Below are positions 25,928-36,959 of a DNA stretch of 64,000 bases, piece by piece; within the stretch, counting starts at the first letter, position 1; the number at the start of each line of letters is the position of its first letter. The position numbers and the translations under genes are program-made. This DNA is from Niveibacterium sp021803785 (GTDB lineage: Bacteria > Pseudomonadota > Gammaproteobacteria > Burkholderiales > Rhodocyclaceae), in assembly GCA_027365955.1 (NCBI GenBank), contig DAHXLO010000045.1:22973-86972 (forward strand), given 5' to 3'. A model generated the notes under the pieces. It was not told the origin of the DNA. It saw only the letters and a list, made by a program, of their open reading frames with translations, and ran no database searches.

Positions 25928-27260
25928 TCAGAATTTTGCGCTGGGGCGGCGAATCGTGATGTGCCATCCGTCACTGCCGCGCAAACCGGCGTCCCATATT
26001 TCCCCCCAACCGACCACTTGGCCTGCTTGGCGGAACACCGGCAAGGCTGTGCGCCACCATGGCGGCACGCGCGCGTCGCGGCCCAGGGTTTTCAGGTCGC
26101 GCGCCGGGCGCGCTGCGTGCGGCCGCAGACGTTCGCCGCCACGGCGCGCCGAGAGCGTCAGGTCGCCGGGTATCAGTCGTAGTCCCGCGGTGCTGGTTTG
26201 CTCGAAGTGCAATTCGACGCAACCCCAATGCAGCAGCGCCTCACCGTGCCAGACGCAATCCGGGCCGGCATGGGGGAGGGGCGCGCGCTCGAACCAGACG
26301 TCATCGTCTTCGATGCACAATGCCCAGGCGCCAAAACCGGCACGCCAGGGGCTCGCTGCGCAACGCAACTGGCGAAGCGCTTCGGTGAGTTGATCGGTGT
26401 CGGGGGCTGCGTAACCCTGTGCGGCAAGCCGCGCGCGCAGCAGGTTGCGCAGGCGCGCATCGCTCAGGGCGAGCAGAGCCGCGCGCGATGCGCCGCGAGT
26501 GCTTGCAACATGCGCGTGGTCGATGGCGGCGAGTTCGTCGAGCAGGCCGACAGCTTCGTCGAAATGCCCCGCCGCCCGTGCGAGTGCCGCCTCGGCCCCG
26601 GGAAAGCGTTTGCTCAGCGGGGCGAGCAGCGTATGGCGGATGAAATTGCGGCTGAAGTGCGTGTCGGCGTTACTCGGGTCTTCAATCCAGCAGAGTTGTT
26701 CCGCTTGCGCCCAAGCGAGCAGTTCAGATCGCGGGGTGTCGAGCAGCGGACGCAGAAGGCCAGGCGGGCCGCCGCGCTGATCCGCCTCGCGCATCGCGGC
26801 GGCGCCGTGTACGCCCGTGCCGCGGCTCAGGCGGTGCAGCAGGGTCTCGGCTTGGTCGCCGCGATGGTGTGCCAGCACCAGCCAGTCGCCGCCCAGTTCG
26901 CGCAACGCGGCATGGCGGGCTGCGCGGGCCGCGGCCTCGATGCCGGTGCCTTGTGCGGTATCGACCTTGACCCGAAGGGTCGTCAGCGGCACGCCCAGCC
27001 TGTCGCAAACGTCGCTACAGTGCGCGGCCCATGCGTCGGCGCTGGCTTGCAGGCCGTGATGTACATGGGCGGCGCGCAGCGTGAGTTTGAGCGCGGGCGC
27101 ACAGCGTGCGAGCAGATGCAGCAGTACGGTGGAATCGAGCCCGCCACTGAATGCGGCGGTGAGGGTTTGGCCGGGCTGTGTGAGCCGCGCCAGGCGGAAG
27201 CGAACGTGTTCGACAAGCGACCCGGCGCCCGCTGTGCCGGGCGCCGTTGGCCGCTTTGGC

Positions 27261-27268
<8 letters not shown>
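25928..27268 (-). CDS. tilS: tRNA(Ile)-lysidine synthase
   Basis: 446 residues. The PP-loop ATP-pyrophosphatase motif SGGLDS is at 41-46. Later VLAHHRGDQAETLLHRLSRGTG and NFIRHTLLAPL match TilS, which converts C34 of the CAU-anticodon tRNA to lysidine so that it reads AUA. A C-terminal substrate-binding domain is present. The ATG overlaps the end of accA by 8 bases, the usual accA-tilS coupling in betaproteobacteria. Confidence 0.93.
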
Positions 27269-28229
<961 letters not shown>

Positions 28230-28319
28230 GCCATACCGCTTTTTGAAAGGTGCGCGATTGTACCCGATGGGCTCGCAGGGGTATTCCGTTGCTGCTGAAG
28301 CAGTTGTTTTGTGCCGCTA

Positions 28320-29792
28320 TCAGGTGGCGGCCACCTGGTAGCTGCGGATTTCGTGGTCGGCGCCGCGTTCGATCAACTCGCCCGGGAGCAGCTTGAGGGC
28401 CTTGTTTTGCCCCAGCAGGAAGAGTGGCGCGCCCGGCCGCACGCCGGGCAAGGGCACCGCAAGGCGGATCATGGCGTCGCGGTGCAGGGGGTCGAGCAAC
28501 AGCACCCGCACGTTTTGCGCGCCATCGTCGGCATGCGCAGCCATCGGATGCCAGGAAATGACTTCGACGCCGATGTGCAGGGTGTTGTTCGACAAATGCC
28601 GCATCCGGCGGACGATACCGGCGAGCCAGCGCGTGCCGTCGTGCGAGTGCAGACCGAGCAGCGCGCCGACGCGCAGGCGGCTGTGTTCGTCGACCGGCAA
28701 GGTCAGGCCGATGCCCTGCAGGCTGGCGTCGCGCTGTTCCCACTGGCTCGCTTGAGCGCTGGCCTGGCCCGACAAAAGTTCGACGAGCGGTTCGAGGCCC
28801 TCGATCACATGTAGCTGGCCCGGCAGGGGGTGGCGCCGATGGCGCCGCACAGGCGGATCTTCGGACCAGTGGCGGGCAAAGTGGCGCAGCAAACGGCCGA
28901 GGCGCGGTGCGTCGTCCGGTTCAACGCTGAGGGCCGGCGGCAGCGTACCGCCGCGTACCATCAATTCCATTTCGAACAGGGCGTCAAGTGCCGAGCCACC
29001 GCTGAAGTAGCGCACCGTCCGGCTTGCCTGCGGCTGCCGAGCCATCCGCACCGGGCTTTGCGCCAGCGCAGGGTCGACCCAGAAGACGCTGTCGCGCTCG
29101 GGTGTCTCGGTCAGGCGAAGGGTGCCCAGCACGTAGTGGATCACATGGCCGGCGAGCAGGATCTGGCGCTCGTCCAGTTCGTCCATCGCGGCGGTGGCAA
29201 AGGCAACCGTGCGTAGGTACTCGCGTGCCGCGGTTGTCTCGGTTTGCCGGTTGCTGCGCAGCCGCACCGGTTGTTCAAGCAGATTGTGCTGGGCTGCAGC
29301 CAGATAGGCCTGGCCGCAGCGCCGCCAGTGGTTCGGATCATAGGGGCCGTAGCGCAGCGCATCCCAGCGCTGGGCGGCGCTGGCTGCCCGCAGCAAGCGC
29401 ACTGCGACGTCGGCGGTGAGTTGCACATAGGGTTTGCGGCCATCGCCGAGCAGGCGCAGCAGGTTTTCGTAGCGTTCGCACAGCAGGAGTAGGAAGGTGC
29501 GTGTTGCTTGCCAGCGGGCGGTCGCGTTCGGCGACCATTTCAGCCGGCTTTCGACATAGCGGTCGGCCTGCGCGCGGATGTGCGGCTGCATTGCTTCGTC
29601 GAAGCTCACGAGCAGGCGCAGCAGGGCGGTCGGGTCACTGCCTTCTTCCGGTGCGCCAACCGTCTCAAGCCAGCCGGTCGCCTCGCGCAACGCGTCGTCT
29701 GGTGTGAGCGCGCCGATTTCCGTGACCGCACGCTGTAGTTCGCGCAAATCGGCCAAGGGGTGATCTGGGTGGGAGGGGAATAGCTTGAGCAT
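28320..29792 (-). CDS. Protein of unknown function with PilZ-like C-terminal region
   Basis: 490 residues, no signal or membrane segment, so probably cytoplasmic. The N-terminal 330 residues look all-helical (many Leu/Arg/Ala heptads). The C-terminal part (about 350-480) reads RLRVGALLGLHSHDGTRWLAGIVRRMR then HIGVEVIS, which resembles the beta-barrel pattern of PilZ or PilZ-like modules, but the classic RxxxR and D/NxSxxG c-di-GMP motifs are not clear. Proposed as uncharacterised. It stands alone between accA and thyA. Confidence 0.6.
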   Translation of the reverse strand: MLKLFPSHPDHPLADLRELQRAVTEIGALTPDDALREATGWLETVGAPEEGSDPTALLRLLVSFDEAMQPHIRAQADRYVESRLKWSPNATARWQATRTFLLLLCERYENLLRLLGDGRKPYVQLTADVAVRLLRAASAAQRWDALRYGPYDPNHWRRCGQAYLAAAQHNLLEQPVRLRSNRQTETTAAREYLRTVAFATAAMDELDERQILLAGHVIHYVLGTLRLTETPERDSVFWVDPALAQSPVRMARQPQASRTVRYFSGGSALDALFEMELMVRGGTLPPALSVEPDDAPRLGRLLRHFARHWSEDPPVRRHRRHPLPGQLHVIEGLEPLVELLSGQASAQASQWEQRDASLQGIGLTLPVDEHSRLRVGALLGLHSHDGTRWLAGIVRRMRHLSNNTLHIGVEVISWHPMAAHADDGAQNVRVLLLDPLHRDAMIRLAVPLPGVRPGAPLFLLGQNKALKLLPGELIERGADHEIRSYQVAAT

Positions 29793-29918
29793 GCCGACTC
29801 TCTGTGAATTCCATCACGATTCTACGCTGTGGTGGCTGTGCGTCTCTAACTTCTTGATCAGCCGTGCGCGCCCGCCACCACCGGTACAATGACGGCTTTT
29901 TCCGGCCGAGCTTTACCC

Positions 29919-30713
29919 ATGCGGCAGTATCACGAACTCATGCGCCATGTGCTCGAACGCGGTCATCGCAAGTCCGACCGCACTGGCACTGGCACCCTCT
30001 CGGTCTTCGGCTGGCAGATGCGTTTCGATCTGGCCGAGGGCTTTCCGCTCGTTACAACGAAGAAGTTGCACCTTCGCTCGATCATCCACGAACTGCTGTG
30101 GTTCCTGCAGGGCGATACGAACATCCGCTACCTGAAGGAAAACGGCGTTTCGATCTGGGATGAGTGGGCCGACGAAAACGGCGAACTCGGCCCGGTGTAT
30201 GGCAAACAGTGGCGACGCTGGGAGACGGCGGACGGCCGTACGGTGGACCAGATCACCCAGCTTGTCGAAGGGCTCAAGAAGAACCCGGATTCGCGCCGCC
30301 ACCTTGTGAGTGCATGGAACCCGGGCGAAGTGGACAAGATGGCGCTGCCGCCCTGTCACGCGCTGTTCCAGTTCTACGTCGCAGACGGCAGGCTCTCCTG
30401 CCAGCTATACCAGCGCAGCGCGGATATCTTCCTCGGCGTGCCGTTCAACATCGCAAGCTATGCGTTGCTGACGCTGATGATTGCGCAGGTGTGCGGCTAC
30501 CAGCCGGGCGACTTCGTGCATACGCTGGGCGACGCGCATCTATACTCAAACCATCTGGATCAGACCCGCCTGCAGCTCTCGCGTGAGCTGCGTCCGCTGC
30601 CGACGATGCGCCTGAACCCCGCGGTGAAGGATTTGTTCGCCTTCCGCTTCGAGGATTTCACGCTTGAAGGCTACGACCCGCATCCTCACATCCCTGCGCC
30701 GGTGGCTGTGTAA
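29919..30713 (+). CDS. thyA: Thymidylate synthase
   Basis: 264 residues from the ATG at 29919, exactly the length of the E. coli enzyme; an upstream in-frame ATG at 29889 is rejected for that reason. Catalytic cysteine C146 in LPPCHALFQFY; folate and dUMP residues in RSADIFLGVPFNIASYALL and GDAHLYSNH. It methylates dUMP to dTMP using methylene-tetrahydrofolate. A TACAAT hexamer at 29885-29890 could be a -10 element. folA follows with a one-base overlap (TAATG), so the dihydrofolate made here is recycled by its neighbour. Confidence 0.97.
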   Translation: MRQYHELMRHVLERGHRKSDRTGTGTLSVFGWQMRFDLAEGFPLVTTKKLHLRSIIHELLWFLQGDTNIRYLKENGVSIWDEWADENGELGPVYGKQWRRWETADGRTVDQITQLVEGLKKNPDSRRHLVSAWNPGEVDKMALPPCHALFQFYVADGRLSCQLYQRSADIFLGVPFNIASYALLTLMIAQVCGYQPGDFVHTLGDAHLYSNHLDQTRLQLSRELRPLPTMRLNPAVKDLFAFRFEDFTLEGYDPHPHIPAPVAV

Positions 30714-31201
30714 TGACGAAACTCGCCCTGATCGCCGCAGTCGCGCGCAACGGTACGATCGGCCGTGACAACGCGCTGCCCTGGCGCCTGCGGGATGACC
30801 TCAAGCGTTTCAAGTCGCTCACGCTCGGGCACCCGATCGTGATGGGCCGCAAGACTTGGGAGTCGCTTGGGCGACCCTTGCCGGGCCGGCGCAACATCGT
30901 GGTCACGCGCCAGCGCGATTTGCAGCTCGAGGGTGCCGAGGTGGTGCATTCGCTCGACGAAGCGCTGGCGCTTTGCGGCGCTGTCGAGCGCGCCTTCGTG
31001 ATTGGTGGCGCGCAGCTGTACGCCGAGGCGCTGCCGCGCGCCGACGAGCTGTGGCTGACCGAAGTACAGGCGGAGGTCGACGGCGACGCCCACTTCCCGG
31101 CGTGGCGGGATGCGGGCTTTACGGTGGTTCGCCGCGAGGGGCACCCGGCCGACGAAGCCCACGACCACCCCTTTGAGTTCGTTGATTACGTTCGTTCCTG
31201 A
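30713..31201 (+). CDS. folA: Dihydrofolate reductase
   Basis: 162 residues. Conserved LIAAVARNGTIGRDNALPWRL with the catalytic aspartate D29 (LRDDLKRFK), MGRKTWESLGRPLPGR for NADPH binding and VIGGAQLYAEAL. Reduces dihydrofolate to tetrahydrofolate. Translationally coupled to thyA. Confidence 0.96.
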   Translation: MTKLALIAAVARNGTIGRDNALPWRLRDDLKRFKSLTLGHPIVMGRKTWESLGRPLPGRRNIVVTRQRDLQLEGAEVVHSLDEALALCGAVERAFVIGGAQLYAEALPRADELWLTEVQAEVDGDAHFPAWRDAGFTVVRREGHPADEAHDHPFEFVDYVRS

Positions 31202-31331
31202 AAACTGCAACGCAGAAGACCATGTCCGGAGATCGTTTCCACGTCCACGGGCCGCATGACGATGCGGCACAAGACGCTGGCCACGGCCCGACAAATTCTC
31301 GTCGCAAATCGCCGTGATGAGTTGCGTGGTG

Positions 31332-32009
31332 CTAACGACGATGCAGAACCAGCGGTTCCAGCAGGTCGGATGCGCCGCCCCAGAAGATCTCGATGCCGAT
31401 GCACAGCAGCACGAAGGCGGTGAGGCGCAGCATCACCGTGGTGCCGGTCTTGCCGAGCAGGCCGACGATACGGTCGGCGAAGCCGTAGCAGAGGTAGATG
31501 GTGATCGCGACGATCAGCACTGCGAGCAGTGCGCCAAGCGGGGCGGCGATCGGGCGTTTGCCGCCCTGGTAGACACTTGCGCCCAGGGTCAGCGCAACCG
31601 CGATCGAGCCGGGCCCGACGGTGAGCGGGAAGGTGTGCGGATAGAAAGCGCGGCTTTCCGCGACCGGGCGGCTCCATTCGATGTGCGAGCCCGCGTCGTC
31701 GTGGTGGACGTCGTCCGTCTGCAGCATCTTCCAGCCGATCGAGGCGACCAGCATGCCGCCCGCCACCTTCACCGTGGCGGTTGAGATGCCGAAGTACTCC
31801 AGCACATACGAGCCGATGAACATCGCCGCGAGCAGCAACAGCGAGGCGTTCCATGCCACCTGCCGCGCGAGGTAGCGGCGCGTGTCGGCCGACGCGCCGC
31901 GGGTCAGCAGCAGGAAGATTGGTGCGCCGCCTGGCGGGTTGATGATCGGCAGCAACGCGGCGAGGATCAGCGCGGTGTTCTTGACTGCGTACTGAAAGAT
32001 TTCGAGCAT
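31332..32009 (-). CDS. MarC-family integral membrane protein
   Basis: 225 residues with six hydrophobic segments and the two family repeats (LLPIINPPGGAPIFL near 19-33 and FPLTVGPGSIAVAL near 125-138). MarC proteins are called NAAT amino-acid transporters but their substrate is not firmly known. It is 46 bases downstream of the ABC-2 export operon on the same strand and could be its last gene. Confidence 0.85.
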   Translation of the reverse strand: MLEIFQYAVKNTALILAALLPIINPPGGAPIFLLLTRGASADTRRYLARQVAWNASLLLLAAMFIGSYVLEYFGISTATVKVAGGMLVASIGWKMLQTDDVHHDDAGSHIEWSRPVAESRAFYPHTFPLTVGPGSIAVALTLGASVYQGGKRPIAAPLGALLAVLIVAITIYLCYGFADRIVGLLGKTGTTVMLRLTAFVLLCIGIEIFWGGASDLLEPLVLHRR

Positions 32010-32055
32010 CGGGCCGGCACCTGCGGGGCAAAGCGCGATTGTGCCGCAAGCCGCC

Positions 32056-33210
32056 TTACTGCGGCGCCCAGCGGCGGCGGAACAGCCATGCTGCCGCTGC
32101 GCCCCAGCCGACGATCTGTGCGGCCAGCGCGAGCAGTTCCGTCGTGACCGCGGAAAACGGCGCGCCCAACTGGTTTACCGCGAGCGATGCCTGAATGCCC
32201 GGCGTGCTGGGCAGCAGCCAGCGCAGCGTGGCGAGCGGCTCCGGCAAGGATTCGGCTGGCCACGGCAAGCCCGAGACGAACAGCATCGGAATCGACGAGA
32301 ACAGCAGCAGTTGCATGCCGCGTTCACGCACGCCGAAAAACTGCCCAAGGCACAGCCCAAAGGCACTGCTTGCCAGGGCGAAGAGCGCAGCCAGCGTGAG
32401 CATTTCGGCCAGACGGGGCGCCTGCGGGTAGCCCTGGAAATGGAACACGAAACCGAAGAAATACAGCGCGTTGAGCAGGCCGATCGCCGCGAATGCCGCC
32501 CACAGCCCAAAGAAGCCTGACCAGGGGCGAGCCTGCAAGCGGGTGGGCAGCGGCGCGAGCCCCGCGCGCCGTTGTTCAGCCCACAGGCCCAGCAGTAAAG
32601 ACATGCCGATCACGAGCGTCTGCTGCACGATCAGCGGCGCCACCCCGGGCACGACGTAGCTGCCGTAGCCTTCGTTAACGTTGAACGCTGGCCGCGCGAT
32701 GTAATTCACCGGCAGTGCGGCGTTCAGCGCCTGCTGCATGGACGCGCCATGGCTGGCGAAGCGGCGCACATCGATGCCGGTCGAGAGCGTGCCAGCAGCT
32801 GCCGCAAAGCCATTCAGCACCGTTTTGTTAATCAGCGCGTAGGCAGCGTTGCCGGCGATCTGCACCTCCACCCGTTTGCCGCGCTGCAGGTCGGCTTTGA
32901 AGCCGGCGGGGATCAGCGCAACACCCATCACATCGCCGCTTGCGAGTGCCGCCTGTGCTGCCGGTAGATCGCGGCCGACCTGCCGTACGGCGAGCTGCGG
33001 ACTGGCCATGGCGAACCGGATCAGTTGTCGGGAGAGCGGCGAATCGTCCAGATCAACGACTGCGACGGGCACGCGTTCGACGGTCTCGCGCTCGTACGGC
33101 AACGGGTAGAAGAAGGAATACCCCACGCAGGCGCCGAGCAAGAGCAGCACCGCGCCGGCGTCGGCGAGCACCGCTTGCCAGGTTGCCAACATTGCGCGCA
33201 CGAAGCTCAT
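32056..33210 (-). CDS. ABC-2 type transporter permease (second of a pair)
   Basis: 384 residues from the ATG at 33210, which overlaps the stop of the first permease (ATGA). One N-terminal membrane segment, a large periplasmic domain (about 50-190, with VPVAVVDLDDSPLSRQL), then five segments to the end. This is the YhhJ/YbhR type of ABC-2 export permease. Together with the preceding permease it would form the membrane pair. No ATP-binding subunit is encoded in the operon. Confidence 0.85.
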   Translation of the reverse strand: MSFVRAMLATWQAVLADAGAVLLLLGACVGYSFFYPLPYERETVERVPVAVVDLDDSPLSRQLIRFAMASPQLAVRQVGRDLPAAQAALASGDVMGVALIPAGFKADLQRGKRVEVQIAGNAAYALINKTVLNGFAAAAGTLSTGIDVRRFASHGASMQQALNAALPVNYIARPAFNVNEGYGSYVVPGVAPLIVQQTLVIGMSLLLGLWAEQRRAGLAPLPTRLQARPWSGFFGLWAAFAAIGLLNALYFFGFVFHFQGYPQAPRLAEMLTLAALFALASSAFGLCLGQFFGVRERGMQLLLFSSIPMLFVSGLPWPAESLPEPLATLRWLLPSTPGIQASLAVNQLGAPFSAVTTELLALAAQIVGWGAAAAWLFRRRWAPQ

Positions 33211-34382
33211 CGGGCGCCCCAACGCTCAGGCTGCGATGCGACACGCCGCAGCGCGAGCACGCTGCCAAGCGCGCCAATCGCGAGCATCAGCAGCAGCGCT
33301 GAAACGGGCTTCGCCGATGCGGCGATCGGTGCATCCATCAGCCATTGCTGGTTTTGCAGCTGAATCCACCAGGTCAGCGGCAGGATTGCCGCCCAGGCTT
33401 TTGCGGCCGCCGGCATCGCCATCAGCGGGAACGCCTGGCCAACGTAGGCGAACGCTGGCGCGGTGTAGAAGCCCACCACGCTGAGTGCGCTGCGCAGGTT
33501 GGCGGTGGCGGCGGCGGCCAGCGCACCCAACAGCAGATAAGCCGCCACCATTATCAGCATGCCGCCAAGCAGCAGTGCGCGCGAGGCGGCGGCGACCTCG
33601 GCCCGCAGCAGACCCCAGGCAAGCAGAAAGATCACGCCCCAGGCGCTGAATGCGATGAAGGCGGGCAGCAGCTTGCCCAGCAGCGCCGAGGCGTGGTGAG
33701 CGTCGGCGGCAGCAAGCCAATCAGGCACGCTGCGGTCGCGGATCTCGCGGCCGACGGCGCCGGCACCCGCGATCATGATCAGGATCTGCAGGATCGCGGG
33801 CACCAGCGCGCCGCCGAGAAAGGTCTGGTAGTCGATCGACTCGTTGTAGAGGCTTGTCAGGCGCAGGTTGATCGCTGGCACGCTGTCGCGCACCGCGATC
33901 GCGGATTCGCCGCGCTTCTCGCGCGCGACCATGCGGATGCCGGCGGCGAAGGTCATCGTTGCAGCCTGTACATCCTTGGCGAGGATGCCGGCTGCCGTTG
34001 CGAATTGGGCGTTGTAGAAGAAAAGCACGTCGCCTTGCTCGCCGCGCTTGATCTGGCGCTCGAAGCCTTGCGGAATCTCGATCACGCCGTAAAGCGAGCG
34101 GCTGCGCATGGCTTGTATCGCGGCCGTGTGATCCGCCGGGCTGGCGGCGATACGAACACCGGGGGCCGCGTCGATCAGGTGCGCGAGCTGGCGCGATAGC
34201 GGTGTGTGATCGGCATCGATCAGACCGACCGGCAACTCTCGGATCTGCCCGGCAGAGAAGATCGCGGCGATCATCAGATAGGTCAGCAAGGGTAGCCATA
34301 GCAGCAGTGCTTGGTCCCAGCGGTTGTGCGCCAGGTGCGAGAGTTCGCGCCGCAGGCTGCGGCGGAAGGCCGACGTGGCCAT
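33207..34382 (-). CDS. ABC-2 type transporter permease (first of a pair)
   Basis: 391 residues, same layout as its neighbour: an N-terminal segment (about 26-44), periplasmic domain with LPVGLIDADHTPLSRQLAHLI, then a cluster of five membrane segments (about 185-375). Only 3 bases separate it from the HlyD gene upstream, and it overlaps the next permease by 4 bases, so the four genes from tolC to here form one transcript. Likely part of an envelope-spanning exporter. Confidence 0.87.
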   Translation of the reverse strand: MATSAFRRSLRRELSHLAHNRWDQALLLWLPLLTYLMIAAIFSAGQIRELPVGLIDADHTPLSRQLAHLIDAAPGVRIAASPADHTAAIQAMRSRSLYGVIEIPQGFERQIKRGEQGDVLFFYNAQFATAAGILAKDVQAATMTFAAGIRMVAREKRGESAIAVRDSVPAINLRLTSLYNESIDYQTFLGGALVPAILQILIMIAGAGAVGREIRDRSVPDWLAAADAHHASALLGKLLPAFIAFSAWGVIFLLAWGLLRAEVAAASRALLLGGMLIMVAAYLLLGALAAAATANLRSALSVVGFYTAPAFAYVGQAFPLMAMPAAAKAWAAILPLTWWIQLQNQQWLMDAPIAASAKPVSALLLMLAIGALGSVLALRRVASQPERWGAR

Positions 34383-34385
34383 GCC

Positions 34386-35357
34386 TCAGGGGCGCACGAT
34401 CACGCTCATGCCGGGCCGCAGATCCGGCTGCGGCGCGAGCGGCTTTGCGCGGACCTCGAAGGTGCGCAGATCTACCCCTTGCGTACCGCGCACGTTCTTC
34501 CAGGTCGCGAAATCGGGCAGCGGTGCCAGCCAGGTGACTTTCATCCGCAGGGCTTTGCCGAGCGCGGGTAGTTCTGCGTCGAATTCGGCCCCTTGCTTGA
34601 AGCGTGCGAGTTGGTCTTCGCGCACGTTGAGCACCGCCCAGCTGTCACCGCGGTCTACCAGCGAGACGACAGCGTAACCCTGAGGTGCGATCTCGCCCGC
34701 ATGAATCTGTACCTTCGCGACTTCGCCCGCCGCCGGCGCGAGGATGCGGGTTTCACGCCGATAGGCTTGCACTTCTGACATTGCGCCGGCCGCCTGTCGC
34801 GCTTGTGCCGCCGCTGCCGCCTTGTCTTCGCTTCGCGCGCCGTTGCGCGCCATATCGTACTGCGCGCGGGCGGCCTCGGCCTGCGCACGGGCCGCACGCG
34901 CCTGGGTTTGCGCCTCGTCGTGCTTCTGTTGCGCGATCAGGCCCTCGCGGTAGAGCGAGGCCACGCGCCGCGCGGTGGTTTCGGCGAGCTCTGCACCTGC
35001 AACGGCGCGCTGCCAGTTGAGCTCCGCCATGCGAATTTCTTCGCTGCGCGCGCCGCTCTGCGCCTTGGCGCTGACGGACTCTGCGGCGTCGTGTGCCGCG
35101 GCGGCCTGCGCGAGTTTGGCGTCGAGTTCCGGGCTTTCCAGTTCGAAGAGTGCCTGCCCAGCGCTAACGCGTTGTCCCTCTTCGACCAGCACGCGGGCAA
35201 CTCGGCCGGGCACCTTGCTGGCGACGTCAACGGTGCGCGATTCGATCTGCCCCTGGATTGGCAAGGGGGCGGGGTGGGTGGCGGCCCAAACGCCCCAGGC
35301 GACGAGCCCTAGTGCGGCGATGCCGGCGATTGCGGCGACAAGTGGTTTGCTGTTCAT
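34386..35357 (-). CDS. HlyD-family membrane fusion protein
   Basis: 323 residues. One N-terminal membrane segment (about 7-26), lipoyl-like half (VPGRVARVLVEEGQRVSAGQALFELES), a long helical hairpin rich in Ala/Arg/Glu (about 75-200), the second lipoyl half (RILAPAAGEVAKVQIHAGEIAPQGY) and a beta-barrel. It would bridge the inner-membrane permeases and the TolC-type outer-membrane channel. Overlaps tolC stop by 4 bases. Confidence 0.92.
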   Translation of the reverse strand: MNSKPLVAAIAGIAALGLVAWGVWAATHPAPLPIQGQIESRTVDVASKVPGRVARVLVEEGQRVSAGQALFELESPELDAKLAQAAAAHDAAESVSAKAQSGARSEEIRMAELNWQRAVAGAELAETTARRVASLYREGLIAQQKHDEAQTQARAARAQAEAARAQYDMARNGARSEDKAAAAAQARQAAGAMSEVQAYRRETRILAPAAGEVAKVQIHAGEIAPQGYAVVSLVDRGDSWAVLNVREDQLARFKQGAEFDAELPALGKALRMKVTWLAPLPDFATWKNVRGTQGVDLRTFEVRAKPLAPQPDLRPGMSVIVRP

Positions 35358-36817
35358 GGTTGGCGACCCGCGGCAGGGGTGGGGCGTTCGATCCGGATGT
35401 CGGCGTGTGCGGCGTACTCGGTAAAACGCTCGCTTTGGCCGCTGGCTTCCAGCAGCTCGGCGAGCGCAACGACATAGTCGCGGGCAGCCTGCGCGCGGTC
35501 GATCTCGGCGCGTGACAGTGACAGCCGTGCGTCGACGAGATCCAGCGAGGTGCTGAGCCCCTCGCCAAAACCGCGCTCGCGCAGTTGCACGTTCTCCTTC
35601 GCCAGCGCGATGCTCGATTCGAGCAGCAGGTAGCGCTGGCGGGCCTGTTCGAGCTCGCGCCAGCGTTTCTCGATCAGCGTGGCGATGTCGTCGCGCGCCT
35701 GTTCTGTGTACGCCACGACGCCCGCACTCTGGCGCTGGGTCGCCGCAATCATGTTGCTGCGATCAAGGCGGTCGAGCAGCGTGAAGCGCACGCCGACGCC
35801 GACGATCCAGTTCGGTTCCACCGGTGTCGGTGCTTCCTTGTTGAGCTGGTAAGTGCCGAAGGCGAAGACCTCGGGCAGGAATGCCGAGCGGGCGATGGTT
35901 TCGAGCTGCGCAGTCTGCTGCCGCTTGGCATCGAGCAGTGCTAGGCCCGGGTGCGCGGCGAGCCCGTGCTGGGTCCAGGTCTCGATCGGCTCGACTGGCG
36001 TGCTGCGCACGAAAAGCGGCGAGGACGGCACCACATCCTGCGTGGCGGCGAGCATCCGGTTCAGCGCAATCTGCGCGAGTGCGCGATCGTCCTGCGCCTT
36101 GAATAAGTTGCGCTGTGCTTCATCGTAGGCGACTTGCGCGTGCAGGCGGTCGGCGCGCGCGATCAGGCCGGTCTTCTCGAAGCGTTCGGCCTGGTGCAGA
36201 TGCTGGGTCAGCGCATCGAGTGCGGCGCTGCGGACGGCGACCGCATGCTCGGCCAGTTGCAAACCGTAGTAGTACTTCACCAGCTGTGTGGTGAGCGCTT
36301 CCTCGGTATGGCGCACCTCGGCGCCGGCCTCGGCGGTGCGCGCGGCGGCAAAATCCTGCGTGGCGCTGATCTTGCCGCCGGTAAATAGCGGCCAGTTGAA
36401 ACCGAGGATCGGCCGCACGCCTTCGTTCTTATATTTGTAATCGAGCGTGGCGGGCAGCGCCGGCAACTTCACGCCGGTGGCGCTGCCGATCGCTCTAACT
36501 GCTTGATTGAGCGCGCCGGTGATCGGCGCGACATCGACGTCGTAGTCGCGCTCCAGTTTCGAATACGCCACCGTTGCATTCACCTGCGGTAGCGACAGTG
36601 AGCGGGTGGCTTCGGCTTCGAGTTCGCGGGCCTCGCGGTTCAGCCGCGCAGCACGCAGCGTGCCGGACTTGTCGGCGAGGCGCAGTTGGGCTGCATCGAA
36701 GCTCATCGGTTCGGCGTGCACGCTTGCCACGCCGATGCTCAGCACAAGGCCGGCGAGCGCGCGCCAAGTGCCTGCGTGGAGACAAGGCGGGCTTGCAGTG
36801 CGGGTGGGTTTGAACAT
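35354..36817 (-). CDS. TolC-family outer-membrane efflux protein
   Basis: 487 residues. Signal peptide ending at about residue 35 (GVASVHA), then two OEP repeats of about 190 residues with long helices (DFAAARTAEAGAEVRHTEEALTTQL; ARDDIATLIEKRWRELEQARQRYL). It is first in the export operon tolC-hlyD-permease-permease. Compared with E. coli TolC the length is similar. Cargo unknown. Confidence 0.9.
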   Translation of the reverse strand: MFKPTRTASPPCLHAGTWRALAGLVLSIGVASVHAEPMSFDAAQLRLADKSGTLRAARLNREARELEAEATRSLSLPQVNATVAYSKLERDYDVDVAPITGALNQAVRAIGSATGVKLPALPATLDYKYKNEGVRPILGFNWPLFTGGKISATQDFAAARTAEAGAEVRHTEEALTTQLVKYYYGLQLAEHAVAVRSAALDALTQHLHQAERFEKTGLIARADRLHAQVAYDEAQRNLFKAQDDRALAQIALNRMLAATQDVVPSSPLFVRSTPVEPIETWTQHGLAAHPGLALLDAKRQQTAQLETIARSAFLPEVFAFGTYQLNKEAPTPVEPNWIVGVGVRFTLLDRLDRSNMIAATQRQSAGVVAYTEQARDDIATLIEKRWRELEQARQRYLLLESSIALAKENVQLRERGFGEGLSTSLDLVDARLSLSRAEIDRAQAARDYVVALAELLEASGQSERFTEYAAHADIRIERPTPAAGRQP

Positions 36818-36959
36818 GTGGACTTCTCTGTTCAGAGGAACCGAATGTTAGTCCTTGCATTACTGCTCAAGCAATTGCGGAAGCAGGTGGCGGCCATGGG
36901 GGCGACGGCAGCCAGTTTCTTTCGTGTGGCCCGGCTTAGACCGGCGCGGCCAAACCGCG

